Origin: Acinetobacter sp. S54
GTDB taxonomy: Bacteria > Pseudomonadota > Gammaproteobacteria > Pseudomonadales > Moraxellaceae
Direction: 5' to 3'
Length of the DNA: 64,000 bases
NCBI RefSeq assembly: GCF_016624945.1
Contig: NZ_JACVUI010000001.1
Location: forward strand, 496,001 to 560,000
Of the stretch, positions 1 to 9,413 are shown one piece after another. Under the pieces are notes generated by a model that was not told where the DNA came from, made no database searches, and saw only the letters and a list, made by a program, of their open reading frames with translations. Position 1 is the first letter of the stretch. Every line of letters starts with the position of its first letter. The position numbers and the translations under genes were made by a program.

Positions 1-1
1 G

Positions 2-412
2 AAAATTTTAAAACAATGGATCAAGCTTGATTTAAATCAGCATGAAAAGCATGAGCCGAGGTCTTCTAATGAAATCTCTCAAACAGCCACAATAGGGAAA
101 AAATCTGCTGTAGCAATGCCACAAGTTGTAGTGGGCGATGTCGATACCATCATGCAATTTTTACAACAACAGCAACCTGTTACAGATGGCCCATTTCCCC
201 CTGAACTGGATGAATTGCAATGGCAGGTGTTACAAAAACTTGATGAACTTCAACACAATCGGCCCAAAGATATTTTTAGTTTAAGGGATTGCTTACACGA
301 TTGGTTTCCTAAAGCTGATATTCAAATGCTCATGAAATCATTACTGGATAAAGGCTATATTCAACTCGATGACGACCAGTTACATTATACGGCGCAAATG
401 GTGATTCATTGA
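2..412 (+). CDS. C-terminal fragment of an unidentified protein with a winged-helix-like end
   Basis: The reading frame is open from base 2 to the stop at 410-412, so the gene begins before the window and an ATG at 116 is probably internal. The visible part is a polar, Gln-rich linker followed by about 70 residues (starting near PELDELQWQVL) with the helix pattern and closing beta-hairpin of a winged-helix domain. DprA and some NYN-domain proteins end this way, but nothing seen here decides between them. It lies upstream of a small membrane protein gene and topA on the same strand. Coding status is fairly sure; function is not assigned. Confidence 0.7.
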   Translation, partial: KILKQWIKLDLNQHEKHEPRSSNEISQTATIGKKSAVAMPQVVVGDVDTIMQFLQQQQPVTDGPFPPELDELQWQVLQKLDELQHNRPKDIFSLRDCLHDWFPKADIQMLMKSLLDKGYIQLDDDQLHYTAQMVIH

Positions 413-504
413 TTTTAGAGAATAAAAGCACCATTAATAATGAAAAACTTGCGTTTTATGTTGTGCTTATGCAAATCTAATAATAGAACACGACAGGGTT
501 AGGT

Positions 505-954
505 ATGGAACATTTAGGTTTATGGGTGGCGATCATTATCGTCGTTTTTGTTTTAGGCTCAATTTTTGGCTTGCGTATCAGTCCACGCGAAAAAGCTTTG
601 GGATTGATGCGAGACAAAGCACGTAAAATGGGTTTGCATCCTCGCTTGGTCGTTGCACCTGAATGGACAAAAATCCCAAAAGCAACCGAAAATCGTGCCA
701 GTATGGTCGCCTATTATAGTGTATTGATTCCAGAGGCACGACTTCCTTTAATGCGAGCTCGTGTGGCAGATGGTCAATTGAATGTTATTGAGGGTAATCA
801 GAAATTTAATGATTCTCCCATTGCATTAAAAGGGATTTATGCTATTGATATGCAGGCAAACTGTGTGGGTTTGTATTGGGATGAAGAAATGGATCTCAAA
901 GCAACACAACTTGAAGACATGAAAGCATATTTACTAAAGCTTGCTACTGTCTAA
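505..954 (+). CDS. small single-pass inner-membrane protein of unknown function
   Basis: The 149-residue product has one hydrophobic segment at about residues 5-23, then a basic stretch (RISPREKALGLMRDKARKMG) that should keep the rest in the cytoplasm under the positive-inside rule. The soluble part has no motif I recognise. An AGGGTTAGG ribosome binding site lies just before the ATG. It ends 33 bases before topA, so the two may be co-transcribed. YajC-like proteins have a similar N-terminal layout, but I see no sequence match that would justify that name. Confidence 0.75.
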   Translation: MEHLGLWVAIIIVVFVLGSIFGLRISPREKALGLMRDKARKMGLHPRLVVAPEWTKIPKATENRASMVAYYSVLIPEARLPLMRARVADGQLNVIEGNQKFNDSPIALKGIYAIDMQANCVGLYWDEEMDLKATQLEDMKAYLLKLATV

Positions 955-987
955 CTCTTTATTTATCAACAGGAATAACGGTTTATT

Positions 988-3633
988 ATGGCGAATGCCC
1001 CTCGATCCACAAACAAAAAAAGCACTTCAGCAACTTCAGAGTCTGCTGCAAACAAACGTGCCTTAGTGATTGTGGAGTCGCCTGCAAAAGCGAAAACCAT
1101 CAACAAATATTTAGGCTCACAATATATTGTAAAGTCTTCAGTAGGTCACGTGCGTGATTTACCAACAGGTGGTTCAGCTAAATCTAGTGAAAAGAAACCA
1201 GCAACCCGTGCCAAATTGACTGCCGAAGAAAAAGAGCAAAAAGCGCAAACGGCGCTCATTAACCGTATGGGTGTAGATCCTGAACATGACTGGAAAGCAC
1301 ATTATGAAGTGTTGCCAGGCAAGGAACATGTCGTTGCAGAGCTTAAAAAACTGGCTTCTCAGGTGGATGAAGTTTATCTCGCAACGGACTTGGACCGCGA
1401 AGGAGAAGCAATTGCTTGGCATTTAAAAGAAGTGATTGGCGGGGACGAGAGTCGCTATCAACGTGTGGTATTTAATGAAATTACCAAAAATGCAATTCAG
1501 GAGGCTTTTAAGCATCCTGCGCGTTTAGATACGAATAAGGTTAATGCACAACAGGCACGTCGTTTTCTGGATCGTGTTGTGGGCTTTATGATTTCGCCTC
1601 TACTTTGGGAAAAAATTGCGCGTGGTTTATCCGCAGGACGAGTTCAATCGGTAGCTGTTAAGCTAGTTGTTGAGCGTGAACGTGAGATTCGTGCTTTTAT
1701 TCCAGAAGAATATTGGCAGATTTTTGCAGATACCCGCTCTAAAAAAGAAGACATTCGTCTGGAAGCATTTAAGCAAGCGGGTAAAACCTTAAAGCTGAGT
1801 AATAAAGACGAAACTGATGCGGTCCTGAATATTCTTAAAGATGCAGAATATAAAGTCGCACAACGTGAGGATAAGCCTACCAAGGTCAATCCAAGTGCGC
1901 CGTACATTACTTCGACTTTACAACAGGCGGCAAGTACACGTCTTGGTTTTTCTGTGAAAAAAACCATGATGTTGGCACAGCGTTTATATGAAGGCGGTTT
2001 TATTACCTATATGCGTACCGACTCCACTTTTTTAAGTGATGATGCGGTCAATATGGTTCGTGATCATATTCAGCAAAATTATGGTCATAAATATGTGCCT
2101 GCCAAACCAAATCGTTATGGAAATAAAGCAGGTGCGCAAGAAGCGCATGAAGCGATTCGTCCGTCGAATGTAGCACTGACTGGTGATCAGCTTGCGGGCA
2201 TGGAACGTGATGCACAGCGCTTATACGATTTAATTTGGCGTCAGTTTGTTGCGTGTCAAATGACGCCTGCGGAATATTTATCCTCTACGCTTACTGTTGA
2301 AGCCAATAATGTGGAGTTACGTGCTAAAGGCCGTACCTTGGTATTTGATGGTTTCACCAAAGTGCGTGGTGCTAACAAATCAGATGATGATGTCTTATTA
2401 CCTGCTGTGAAAGTAGGTGAGCTCCTTAAACTAGAAAAACTTGACCCAAGTCAACATTTTACCAAACCTCCTGCACGTTTTACTGAAGCCTCATTAGTTA
2501 AAGAACTGGAAAAACGTGGGATTGGTCGTCCGTCTACCTATGCCGCTATTATTTCTACGATTCAAGATCGCGGTTACGTGAAACTGGAAAATCGGCGTTT
2601 ATTTGCAGAGAAGATGGGAGAAATTGTTACCGATCGTCTGGATGAAAGTTTTAATAACCTGATGAATTATGCTTTTACGGCTGATTTGGAAGGTCAATTA
2701 GACCGAGTGGCCACAGGTGATCGTAACTGGAAAGAGTTGCTGGATAGTTTCTATGGTGATTTTAAAAATCGTTTGAATACTGCCGCCAGTGCTGAGGGCA
2801 TGCGTCGAAATCAACCTATTGAAGTGCCAGATGTGGCATGTCAGTTGTGTGGCCGTCCAATGCAGATTCGTACAGGTACTACAGGTGTATTTTTAGGTTG
2901 TTCTGGGTATAACTTGCCACCGAAAGAGCGTTGCAAAGGAACATTAAACCTTACTCCAGTCGAATCTTTGGCGGCTTTTTCTGATGATGATTCAGCAGAA
3001 ACAGCAGATTTGATGGCGAAACATCGTTGTTCAAAATGTGGTACTGCAATGGACAGCTATGTGATTGATGGTGGTCGCAAATTACATGTCTGTGGTAATA
3101 ACCCTGACTGTGATGGCTATGAGGTCGAAGAAGGCGAGTTTAAGATCAAGGGTTACGATGGCCCTACTATCCCATGTGACAAATGCGATGGTGAAATGCA
3201 ATTGAAAACGGGTCGTTTTGGGCCTTACTTTGCTTGTACCAGTTGTGACAATACCCGTAAAGTTCTGAAAAATGGACAACCTGCGCCACCGCGTGTTGAT
3301 CCAATTAAAATGGAACACTTACGTTCTACCAAACATGACGACTATTTTGTATTACGTGATGGTGCAGCGGGTTTATTTTTGGCCGCCAGTAAGTTTCCGA
3401 AAATTCGCGAAACTCGTGCGCCGAAAGTCGCAGAACTTCGTACTGTCGCAGATCAACTCGATCCAAAGTATCAGTATTTGCTTCAGGCCCCTGATGTTGA
3501 TCCAGAGGGCAATCCGACTCTGATCAAGTTTAGCCGTAAAAATCAGTCACAGTATATTGGGTCTGAAACAGCTGAAGGTAAACAAACAAAATGGAGTTTG
3601 GTTTATCAAAATGACAAGTGGGCTGAAGTTTAA
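988..3633 (+). CDS. topA: DNA topoisomerase I
   Basis: Type IA topoisomerase that relaxes negative supercoils through a 5'-phosphotyrosine intermediate. The Toprim domain starts at [12 protein letters not shown] (residues 25-36) and carries the acidic metal site ATDLDREGE (132-140). The catalytic tyrosine is Y341 in [11 protein letters not shown]. Three C-terminal four-cysteine zinc ribbons begin at [16 protein letters not shown] and CDKCDGEM. At 881 residues it has the usual length for Acinetobacter and Pseudomonas TopA. The first 22 residues are a Ser/Thr/Lys-rich extension before the Toprim domain. A strong terminator follows directly, so the transcript probably ends here. Confidence 0.97.
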   Translation: MANAPRSTNKKSTSATSESAANKRALVIVESPAKAKTINKYLGSQYIVKSSVGHVRDLPTGGSAKSSEKKPATRAKLTAEEKEQKAQTALINRMGVDPEHDWKAHYEVLPGKEHVVAELKKLASQVDEVYLATDLDREGEAIAWHLKEVIGGDESRYQRVVFNEITKNAIQEAFKHPARLDTNKVNAQQARRFLDRVVGFMISPLLWEKIARGLSAGRVQSVAVKLVVEREREIRAFIPEEYWQIFADTRSKKEDIRLEAFKQAGKTLKLSNKDETDAVLNILKDAEYKVAQREDKPTKVNPSAPYITSTLQQAASTRLGFSVKKTMMLAQRLYEGGFITYMRTDSTFLSDDAVNMVRDHIQQNYGHKYVPAKPNRYGNKAGAQEAHEAIRPSNVALTGDQLAGMERDAQRLYDLIWRQFVACQMTPAEYLSSTLTVEANNVELRAKGRTLVFDGFTKVRGANKSDDDVLLPAVKVGELLKLEKLDPSQHFTKPPARFTEASLVKELEKRGIGRPSTYAAIISTIQDRGYVKLENRRLFAEKMGEIVTDRLDESFNNLMNYAFTADLEGQLDRVATGDRNWKELLDSFYGDFKNRLNTAASAEGMRRNQPIEVPDVACQLCGRPMQIRTGTTGVFLGCSGYNLPPKERCKGTLNLTPVESLAAFSDDDSAETADLMAKHRCSKCGTAMDSYVIDGGRKLHVCGNNPDCDGYEVEEGEFKIKGYDGPTIPCDKCDGEMQLKTGRFGPYFACTSCDNTRKVLKNGQPAPPRVDPIKMEHLRSTKHDDYFVLRDGAAGLFLAASKFPKIRETRAPKVAELRTVADQLDPKYQYLLQAPDVDPEGNPTLIKFSRKNQSQYIGSETAEGKQTKWSLVYQNDKWAEV

Positions 3634-3639
3634 TAGAGT

Positions 3640-3667
3640 AAAAATGCGAGCATAGCTCGCATTTTTC
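3640..3667 (+). terminator. intrinsic terminator after topA
   Basis: A hairpin with stem GCGAGC/GCTCGC, flanked by an A-run before and a T-run after (aaaaatgcgagc, ata loop, gctcgcattttt). It begins 7 bases after the topA stop codon. Confidence 0.85.
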
Positions 3668-3699
3668 ATTCTATGGCAACTATCGAGAGGAACGGCAAA

Positions 3700-4455
3700 A
3701 TGTGGAAAAAGATTCGTATCTCTATCTTATTGCTGATTCTATTGGTGGTACTTGTCAACAATTGGCGTGACCAAAATCAAAACTGGAATCGACCTATTGT
3801 GGTGCTGTTACATCCGATTAATGCAGATGGCCAACTCTCCACAGGGCAGTATATTCAACATTTACAACCTTCACAGTTTGAGGAAGTAAAAACATATTTA
3901 GAACAACAGTCTGCGGCTTATAGGCAACCGATAGCGGTCATTATCAAACTTGGACGGTCGTTAGATAAACAACCCCCCAAAGTCCCTACTGATCCTTCCA
4001 TTTTAAAAGTCATGTGGTGGAGTCTTAAATTTCGGTTTTATGCCTGGCAACAGAGTCAATCAGAAGATCATTCAGCGTCTGTGACTTTATATTTAAATTA
4101 TTATGATCCTCACTATGTAAATGAGCTTAAACATTCCACTGCTTTAGAAAAGGGTCGAATTGGATCGGTAAATTTATTTGCCTCAAACAAGCAAAATTCA
4201 CAGAATAATATTGTGCTGACGCATGAATTATTGCATGCTTTTGGTGCTACAGATAAATATGACTTACACACAGGTCAGCCGCTCTATCCGATTGGTTATG
4301 CCAGTCCTGAGCAACAACCCCGTTATCCACAAAAACAGGCGGAATTGATGGCAGGGAAAATTCCTGTTTCAGATCATGAAAATAAAATGCCAGAATACTT
4401 AAACCAAACCATAATAAATACCTTAACCGCGCAGGAAATAGGTTGGGCAAAATAA
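3700..4455 (+). CDS. membrane-anchored putative zinc metalloprotease (HELLH motif)
   Basis: I do not recognise the family by name. From the ATG at 3700 the product is 251 residues: a lysine-rich start, one transmembrane or signal-anchor segment at about residues 6-21 (ISILLLILLVVLV), then a probably periplasmic domain. The motif HELLHAFGATDKYD (His at 175 and 179) fits the HExxH zinc-binding signature with a downstream acidic residue, as in metzincin- or gluzincin-like peptidases. An in-frame ATG exists at 3673, but GAGAGG lies 9 bases before 3700 and nothing suitable precedes 3673. It is monocistronic after the topA terminator. The activity is inferred only from the motif. Confidence 0.75.
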   Translation: MWKKIRISILLLILLVVLVNNWRDQNQNWNRPIVVLLHPINADGQLSTGQYIQHLQPSQFEEVKTYLEQQSAAYRQPIAVIIKLGRSLDKQPPKVPTDPSILKVMWWSLKFRFYAWQQSQSEDHSASVTLYLNYYDPHYVNELKHSTALEKGRIGSVNLFASNKQNSQNNIVLTHELLHAFGATDKYDLHTGQPLYPIGYASPEQQPRYPQKQAELMAGKIPVSDHENKMPEYLNQTIINTLTAQEIGWAK

Positions 4456-4537
4456 ATTAAAGTCTTCGCTGAATTAAAAGATTAAAAACATTATTTTTCA
4501 TTTTATTTGTATATAAATTGATGTTTTTAAATAGATA

Positions 4538-4567
4538 TTGACTTTTTCGAGTGAAGACTGCTAATTT
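4538..4567 (+). promoter_or_regulatory. possible sigma70 promoter for the PAS-GGDEF gene
   Basis: TTGACT at 4538-4543 and TAATTT at 4562-4567 are separated by 18 bases, about 105 bases before the start codon. The rest of this 217-base gap is AT-rich with no other clear signal. Confidence 0.4.
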
Positions 4568-4672
4568 AAACATATAAGTTAAACGTGATTTAAATCACAT
4601 TTAAAAACAATATAAACCTCCATACGACTTCATCAATTATTCATAGTATTAAAACAGACATCGGGGGCAGAT

Positions 4673-5599
4673 ATGATCGATTGTCAAGATTATCAATTTT
4701 ATAAAACGCTACTGGAATCTACACGCGCTATTCCGTGGAAAATTGACTGGCGAACCAAAGAGTTTAGTTATATTGGCCCTCAAATTGAATCAGTGTTGGG
4801 ATGGCCACAGGAAAGTTGGAAAACAGCACAAGACTGGATTGATCGTATTCATGAAGAAGACCGCGAAAAAACGGTGTCTTATTGTGTAAATTTATCCAAT
4901 TTAGGTACTGACCATGAGGCTGATTATCGGGCCTTACGACCAAATGGTGATTACATCTGGATTCGTGATGTGGTCTATGCACAAATAGAACAAGGAGAAA
5001 CGGTCGCCATTACAGGTTTTATGTTCGATATTTCAGAACGCAAAAAACTGGAATTAGAGTTGGAATCACTTAATCAAAAAAATCAGGAATTATTATTACT
5101 GGATTCATTGACAGGTGTTGCAAATCATAAAGCTTTGAGTGAACGCATTGAATATGAATTTAATCGCTCATTGCGTTATCAACGTCCCTTATCAGTATTG
5201 TTTATCGATGTCGATTTTTTTAAAGATTACAATGATCGCTATGGCCATTTGCAGGGAGATGTATGTTTGATGACCATTGCTGCGCAGTTGAGAGATATGT
5301 TCAGCCGTGCCTCTGATTTTGTAGCACGTTTTGGCGGAGAAGAATTTGTGGTGCTTTTGCCTGAAACCGGTTTACAGGATGCTATTCAAATGGCAGAAAA
5401 ATGTCGCTGTCTGATTTTTGAACTCAATATTCCAAGTAAAGCAGAAAATATTTTCTCCAAAGTGACGGTGAGTATTGGCGTCAACACACTGGATACGGGG
5501 CAGTCTTATTTGGATGCAATGACATTTTTAAAATCGGCAGATGAATTACTGTATGTTGCGAAATCTCAGGGTCGTAATCAGGTTCAGTATCTGCATTAA
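4673..5599 (+). CDS. PAS-GGDEF diguanylate cyclase
   Basis: Predicted cytoplasmic enzyme making cyclic di-GMP from two GTP. There is no membrane segment. An N-terminal PAS domain occupies roughly residues 15-125 and ends in a PAC-type stretch (ITGFMFDISERKKLE). A short coiled linker leads to a GGDEF domain (about 140-308). The active-site signature is GGEEF at residues 221-225, intact for catalysis. RASD at 212-215, five residues upstream, matches the RxxD allosteric inhibitory site, so product inhibition is likely. A GGGGG ribosome binding site precedes the ATG. The signal sensed by the PAS domain cannot be told from sequence. Confidence 0.9.
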   Translation: MIDCQDYQFYKTLLESTRAIPWKIDWRTKEFSYIGPQIESVLGWPQESWKTAQDWIDRIHEEDREKTVSYCVNLSNLGTDHEADYRALRPNGDYIWIRDVVYAQIEQGETVAITGFMFDISERKKLELELESLNQKNQELLLLDSLTGVANHKALSERIEYEFNRSLRYQRPLSVLFIDVDFFKDYNDRYGHLQGDVCLMTIAAQLRDMFSRASDFVARFGGEEFVVLLPETGLQDAIQMAEKCRCLIFELNIPSKAENIFSKVTVSIGVNTLDTGQSYLDAMTFLKSADELLYVAKSQGRNQVQYLH

Positions 5600-5746
5600 A
5601 CCCTGATCGAAAGCACATGTTGGAGTGTCTGTGGATAAGTTCAGCCATATCCACAAAATAAAAGGTTATTCGGACGCAGTTTTTATACAGACATATGCAC
5701 ATAATCTGCTCAATATAAACCAGTGTTCATTATAACGAGACTAATT

Positions 5747-6319
5747 ATGAAAACAGTGGGCAATGACTTAATAAGAAATGAGCTACATCAACAGCGAAAA
5801 TGGTATCTGTTATTTGGCATTTTATTGGTCATTTTTGGCATTATTTTGCTGGGTTCTCTCTCTATCGCCACCTATTCAGTGATTTTAGTTTTTGGTGCCT
5901 TGATGATGGTGGGAGGCGTATTGCATCTTATTGCTGCTTTTAAATTTTTTGAGGGAGGCAGTCGCTGGCTATGGGCGTTGTTTGGGATACTCTATTTATT
6001 GGCAGGCTATTATGCATTTAAAACTCCGATTACTACGGCGATCGTGCTGACCAATCTTTTGGCCATTTTTCTGGTTATTGCAGGCATTTTTCGTACTGTA
6101 AATGCCTTTATTTTAAAGCCGATTCCGGGCTGGGGCTGGACATTATTTTCAGGAATTCTGACTTTTATCACGGGTATACTAATTTTGATGTCTCCCGATG
6201 CGCCATTTTGGGTGCTTGGTTTATTTTTGGCAGTGGATATCCTATTTCAGGGGGTGAATTATTTGACTCTAGCCTCTGCTATCAAGCATTTACCAAATAG
6301 TTCCTCAACGGCATCTTAA
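5747..6319 (+). CDS. HdeD-family (DUF308) membrane protein
   Basis: A 190-residue integral membrane protein with about six hydrophobic helices, several ending in Gly-rich turns (FGALMMVGGVL, FGILYLLAGYYAFK), which is the pattern of the HdeD/DUF308 family. E. coli HdeD is linked to acid resistance at high cell density; the role here is inferred by family only. I chose the ATG at 5747 over the in-frame GTG at 5723 because AACGAG precedes it at good spacing and the family starts close to the first helix. Confidence 0.8.
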   Translation: MKTVGNDLIRNELHQQRKWYLLFGILLVIFGIILLGSLSIATYSVILVFGALMMVGGVLHLIAAFKFFEGGSRWLWALFGILYLLAGYYAFKTPITTAIVLTNLLAIFLVIAGIFRTVNAFILKPIPGWGWTLFSGILTFITGILILMSPDAPFWVLGLFLAVDILFQGVNYLTLASAIKHLPNSSSTAS

Positions 6320-6355
6320 ATTTTATCAGAACAAGGTAAAATTCAGATTTAACTG

Positions 6356-6395
6356 TAAGGGAATAGACTCTGCTACACTAACGTCTATTCCCTTA
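6356..6395. repeat. 13 bp inverted repeat enclosing a promoter-like element
   Basis: The arms taagggaatagac (6356-6368) and gtctattccctta (6383-6395) are perfect complements around a 14-base loop. The loop contains TGCTACACT, an extended -10-like element. It lies between the HdeD gene and the helicase, ending 13 bases before the helicase start. It could be a terminator, although the following T-run is weak, or an operator over the helicase promoter. Confidence 0.65.
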
Positions 6396-6408
6396 TATAT
6401 TTGGCCTT

Positions 6409-8379
6409 ATGAGTTTTGAGCAGTTAATTGGTGAATTAAACCCACAGCAACATCATGCTGCTACGACGGATGCACAGCATTGTCTGGTATTGGCAGGCGC
6501 TGGCTGTGGTAAAACTAAAACCATCGTTGCACGTGCTGCTCATTTAATTCATACAGGGACTTTAGCTGATCAGATTCAGATTTTGACATTTACGCGTCGT
6601 GCTGCCAGTGAAATCGTGACTCGGGTTGAGCAACATTTGGGAGCCCCTGCAAAAGGTTTGCGCGCTTCAACATTTCACACTTTCTGCATGTATTTATTGC
6701 GTCGCAATCCTCAAGCCTTTGGTCTTGGACAGTTCACGATTATTGATCGGGATGATCAAATGTTGATGTTCCGATTATTGCGCGGTAAAGATAAAGACAA
6801 TGTTTTGCCCAAAGCTGCCCAGCTTTGTGATGTGTATTCTTATGCGCGTAATACGCAGTCAAAATTATCCGATGCCTTGATCAAACAATTGCCCGATGCA
6901 ATGCAATATAAAGCTCAGATTGCTGAACTTATGCAAACCTATGAAGCTCGGAAACAGGAACGCCATTTTCTGGATTATGACGATATTTTGGCCATTGTTG
7001 CTGTCAATTTGCAAAATTCGCCTGAGCTGGTGCATTGGGTGACTAAATTTTGTAAAGTGCTTTTGGTGGATGAAATGCAGGATACAAACCCACTGCAATG
7101 GGCAATTTTGCAGCCTTTAATTGAGCATGTTAGCCTGTTCTGTGTCGGAGATGATGCCCAATCAATTTATGGATTTCGGGGCGCCGATTTTGAGAATATT
7201 CATCATTTCAAGGAACGAATTCCAGATGCCAAAGTGCTGACTCTTGAAGAGAATTATCGTTCTACACAGGAAATTCTGGATATTTCTAACTGGCTTTTGG
7301 CCCATAGTCCTATTCAATATAATAAGCAGCTTAAAGCTCATCGGGGACAAGGTTTAAAACCTCAATTGCATATTTTTAATAATGAATTTGAAGAAGCCAA
7401 TTGGATTGCTCAGGATTTGATGGCACGTCAGCAACAGGGGGCGAACTGGAGTGAGCACATGCTATTGGTTCGCTCTGGATTTTCGGCACGTTATCTAGAG
7501 GGTGCTTTTATCTCAAGCAATATTCCCTATCGTTTTATTGGGGGGGTGAAGTTACTCGAATCTGCCCATGTGAAAGATGTACTGAGTATGTTGCGAGTGG
7601 TCATTAACCCACAGGATGATATTGCATGGATGCGATTCTTAACTCTCTGGAATGGAGTGGGCGATGTAGGCGCAAGTAAACTGGCACACGAGTTGATTGC
7701 TTTACCAGATATCGAGGCGCGTTGTGAACGTCTCGAGCGCCACGGTAAAGTAGCAACCCAAGCGATTTTAATTTTAAAACAGCTTGATGTATTGCAGCAG
7801 CATGTTGAAGCTTCAATTGCTTTAGCACTAGAAGCTTTGTCGGAACAATTAGAGCAAAATTATAAAACACAGGACTGGTCACGACGGGTCAAGGATTTTG
7901 ATCTGGTCAAGCAATTGGGTCGTAAACATGGTGCATTATCCGAGTTTTTAGAAGAGTATGTGCTTGAACCAATTTCTGTTTCGGAAATTGAGCGATCAGG
8001 TGATCAGGATCTAGTCACGCTAATCACGATTCACTCTGCCAAAGGTGCTGAACAAAAAGTTTGTTATGTGCCACATGTTTCCCCTAATTCTTATCCACAC
8101 GCCCGCGCGCAGGGCGATTTTGATGAAGTAGAAGAGGAGCGACGTGTACTCTATGTTGCATTGACTCGTGCTGAAAATGAGTTGATTATCACCAAGCAAA
8201 ATTACAATACTTGGGCGCAGGATCAATATGATGAACAGGGCCGTAAAATCGAAAGCTATTTTCTCAATGATTTGCCGCAAGCATTAGTAGAGACAGAAAT
8301 TCATCAAATGGTGCCCAGATTTCCACAAAAAACACAAGTTCGACAGAAACGATTTAGTTTTGGAATCGATCTCGATTAA
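6409..8379 (+). CDS. UvrD/Rep-family superfamily 1A DNA helicase
   Basis: ATP-dependent 3'-5' DNA helicase by family. Motif I is GAGCGKT (residues 30-36), motif Ia is LTFTRRAASEI, the Walker B motif is VDEMQDTN (D221-E222), motif III is GDDAQSIYGFRGAD, motif IV is ENYRS (near 281), motif V includes ITIHSAKGAEQ, and motif VI is VLYVALTRAE. All catalytic positions are present. At 656 residues it is close to Rep and shorter than UvrD. The motif order and length support a Rep/PcrA-like enzyme but I cannot separate this from other UvrD-like paralogues, so no symbol is given. It starts right after the inverted repeat at 6356-6395. Confidence 0.9.
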   Translation: MSFEQLIGELNPQQHHAATTDAQHCLVLAGAGCGKTKTIVARAAHLIHTGTLADQIQILTFTRRAASEIVTRVEQHLGAPAKGLRASTFHTFCMYLLRRNPQAFGLGQFTIIDRDDQMLMFRLLRGKDKDNVLPKAAQLCDVYSYARNTQSKLSDALIKQLPDAMQYKAQIAELMQTYEARKQERHFLDYDDILAIVAVNLQNSPELVHWVTKFCKVLLVDEMQDTNPLQWAILQPLIEHVSLFCVGDDAQSIYGFRGADFENIHHFKERIPDAKVLTLEENYRSTQEILDISNWLLAHSPIQYNKQLKAHRGQGLKPQLHIFNNEFEEANWIAQDLMARQQQGANWSEHMLLVRSGFSARYLEGAFISSNIPYRFIGGVKLLESAHVKDVLSMLRVVINPQDDIAWMRFLTLWNGVGDVGASKLAHELIALPDIEARCERLERHGKVATQAILILKQLDVLQQHVEASIALALEALSEQLEQNYKTQDWSRRVKDFDLVKQLGRKHGALSEFLEEYVLEPISVSEIERSGDQDLVTLITIHSAKGAEQKVCYVPHVSPNSYPHARAQGDFDEVEEERRVLYVALTRAENELIITKQNYNTWAQDQYDEQGRKIESYFLNDLPQALVETEIHQMVPRFPQKTQVRQKRFSFGIDLD

Positions 8380-8437
8380 ACTGTGTCTGATATTTAAATG
8401 TTAAATGCGTATTTCACGCTGTATAAAAGGTTAAATC

Positions 8438-8677
8438 ATGAAAATCCTAGTCCGAAATCTCGAACGTTCCATTACTGAACAGGACTTACTCGAGTTGTTT
8501 CAGCCTTTTGGACAGGTGGAGTCCTGTGTATTGGTTATGGATACAGCTACAGGTAAATCCAAGGGCTTTGGCTTCGTAGAAATGCCACATGCACGTGAGG
8601 CAATTAAAGCGATCAAAGGTTTAAATACATTTAAAATGAAAGGCTACGGTATTCGGGTGAAAGCGGCTGAAAATTGA
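8438..8677 (+). CDS. single-RRM RNA-binding protein
   Basis: A 79-residue protein made almost entirely of one RNA recognition motif. RNP2 is ILVRNL (residues 3-8) and RNP1 is KGFGFVEM (42-49), with the aromatic positions used for stacking on RNA retained in RNP1. There is no Gly-rich C-terminal tail of the kind found in cyanobacterial Rbp proteins. AAGG precedes the ATG. It lies 58 bases after the helicase on the same strand. Bacterial single-RRM proteins are thought to bind single-stranded RNA; target and role are unknown here. Confidence 0.88.
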   Translation: MKILVRNLERSITEQDLLELFQPFGQVESCVLVMDTATGKSKGFGFVEMPHAREAIKAIKGLNTFKMKGYGIRVKAAEN

Positions 8678-8799
8678 TTATATTGCAACGATTATTGTTG
8701 TTTAAAATGAGGGGGATAAATTTGAAAAAGTTGTTTAGTCACCCCATATCCAGTTAAGCTAATGTCATAGTATTCTTTGAGTTCATTTAAGGAAAAATC

Positions 8800-9303
8800 A
8801 TGTCCCGTGTTGCTCGTTATCATGCCGATCGTACTAATCAAAAGTTGTATTTTGCGCGTTTGGCGTGCCAACAGGCGGAGCAAATTGAACATGTACAGCA
8901 GGTACAGGCTTATCGGGAAACCGCAGTATTTCATTTGCATGGTGCGGTTCTGGCTTTTTTACAGGAATTGGTACGTTATTACCGCTTAACAGATCTGCAA
9001 CCGACACTTAAATCGATTGAAGATAAAATGGCTGAGAAAGGGCAAGTTTCACCTGAGGTGATTGTTTTACAACAATTAGCTAAAGATGGTTTTATTGCTG
9101 AACTTAAACGTGCCTATCGTATGTGTCAATATGCACCAGAACCTACTGAGCCAACGCCTGAAGAAGAAACGTCTTCTCATCTTATTATTAAGGTTACACA
9201 AGGCCCCCAGTCGTGGTTACCCGATGTCAAGATCCTACGTGAATGGCATCGTGAATTAAGCCATTTGATTGATGGCTTTCGTAACGAAATGGTCGAATTT
9301 TAA
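8800..9303 (+). CDS. conserved protein of unknown function, possibly DUF6586-like
   Basis: A 167-residue soluble protein, largely helical by composition, with no membrane segment or catalytic motif that I recognise. The N-terminus (SRVARYHADRTNQKLYFARL) resembles conserved gammaproteobacterial proteins that sit near topA in Pseudomonas; the DUF6586 label is from memory and uncertain. A good AAGGA site precedes the ATG. An overlapping ORF in another frame at 8777 lacks a ribosome binding site and was not called. The following gene appears to have its own promoter. Confidence 0.75.
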   Translation: MSRVARYHADRTNQKLYFARLACQQAEQIEHVQQVQAYRETAVFHLHGAVLAFLQELVRYYRLTDLQPTLKSIEDKMAEKGQVSPEVIVLQQLAKDGFIAELKRAYRMCQYAPEPTEPTPEEETSSHLIIKVTQGPQSWLPDVKILREWHRELSHLIDGFRNEMVEF

Positions 9304-9323
9304 CTCCAATTCCTATAGAGAAC

Positions 9324-9352
9324 TTGAAATCTGCTACAAGAGTTCCTATATA
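9324..9352 (+). promoter_or_regulatory. sigma70-type promoter
   Basis: TTGAAA (9324-9329), 17-base spacer, TATATA (9347-9352). It drives the 92-residue gene starting at 9414 and shows that an upstream TTG at 9324 is not a start codon but part of the -35 box. Confidence 0.6.
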
Positions 9353-9413
9353 TAAATCTCATACAGTGCAAAGTGCAGTTGCTCTTTGCCACCATGTTGA
9401 ACATGGAGGATTT

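Noticed and set aside
116..412. Gene starting at the ATG at 116
   Set aside because: The frame is open back to base 2, so this is the C-terminal end of a larger gene cut by the window edge. A DprA assignment was considered from the winged-helix end but not supported enough.
1174..1967. Minus-strand ORFs inside topA
   Set aside because: Shadows of the topA reading frame, with no start signals.
9324..9413. Upstream extension of the 92-residue gene
   Set aside because: TTG at 9324 is the -35 box of a good promoter, and GGAGGA fixes the start at 9414.
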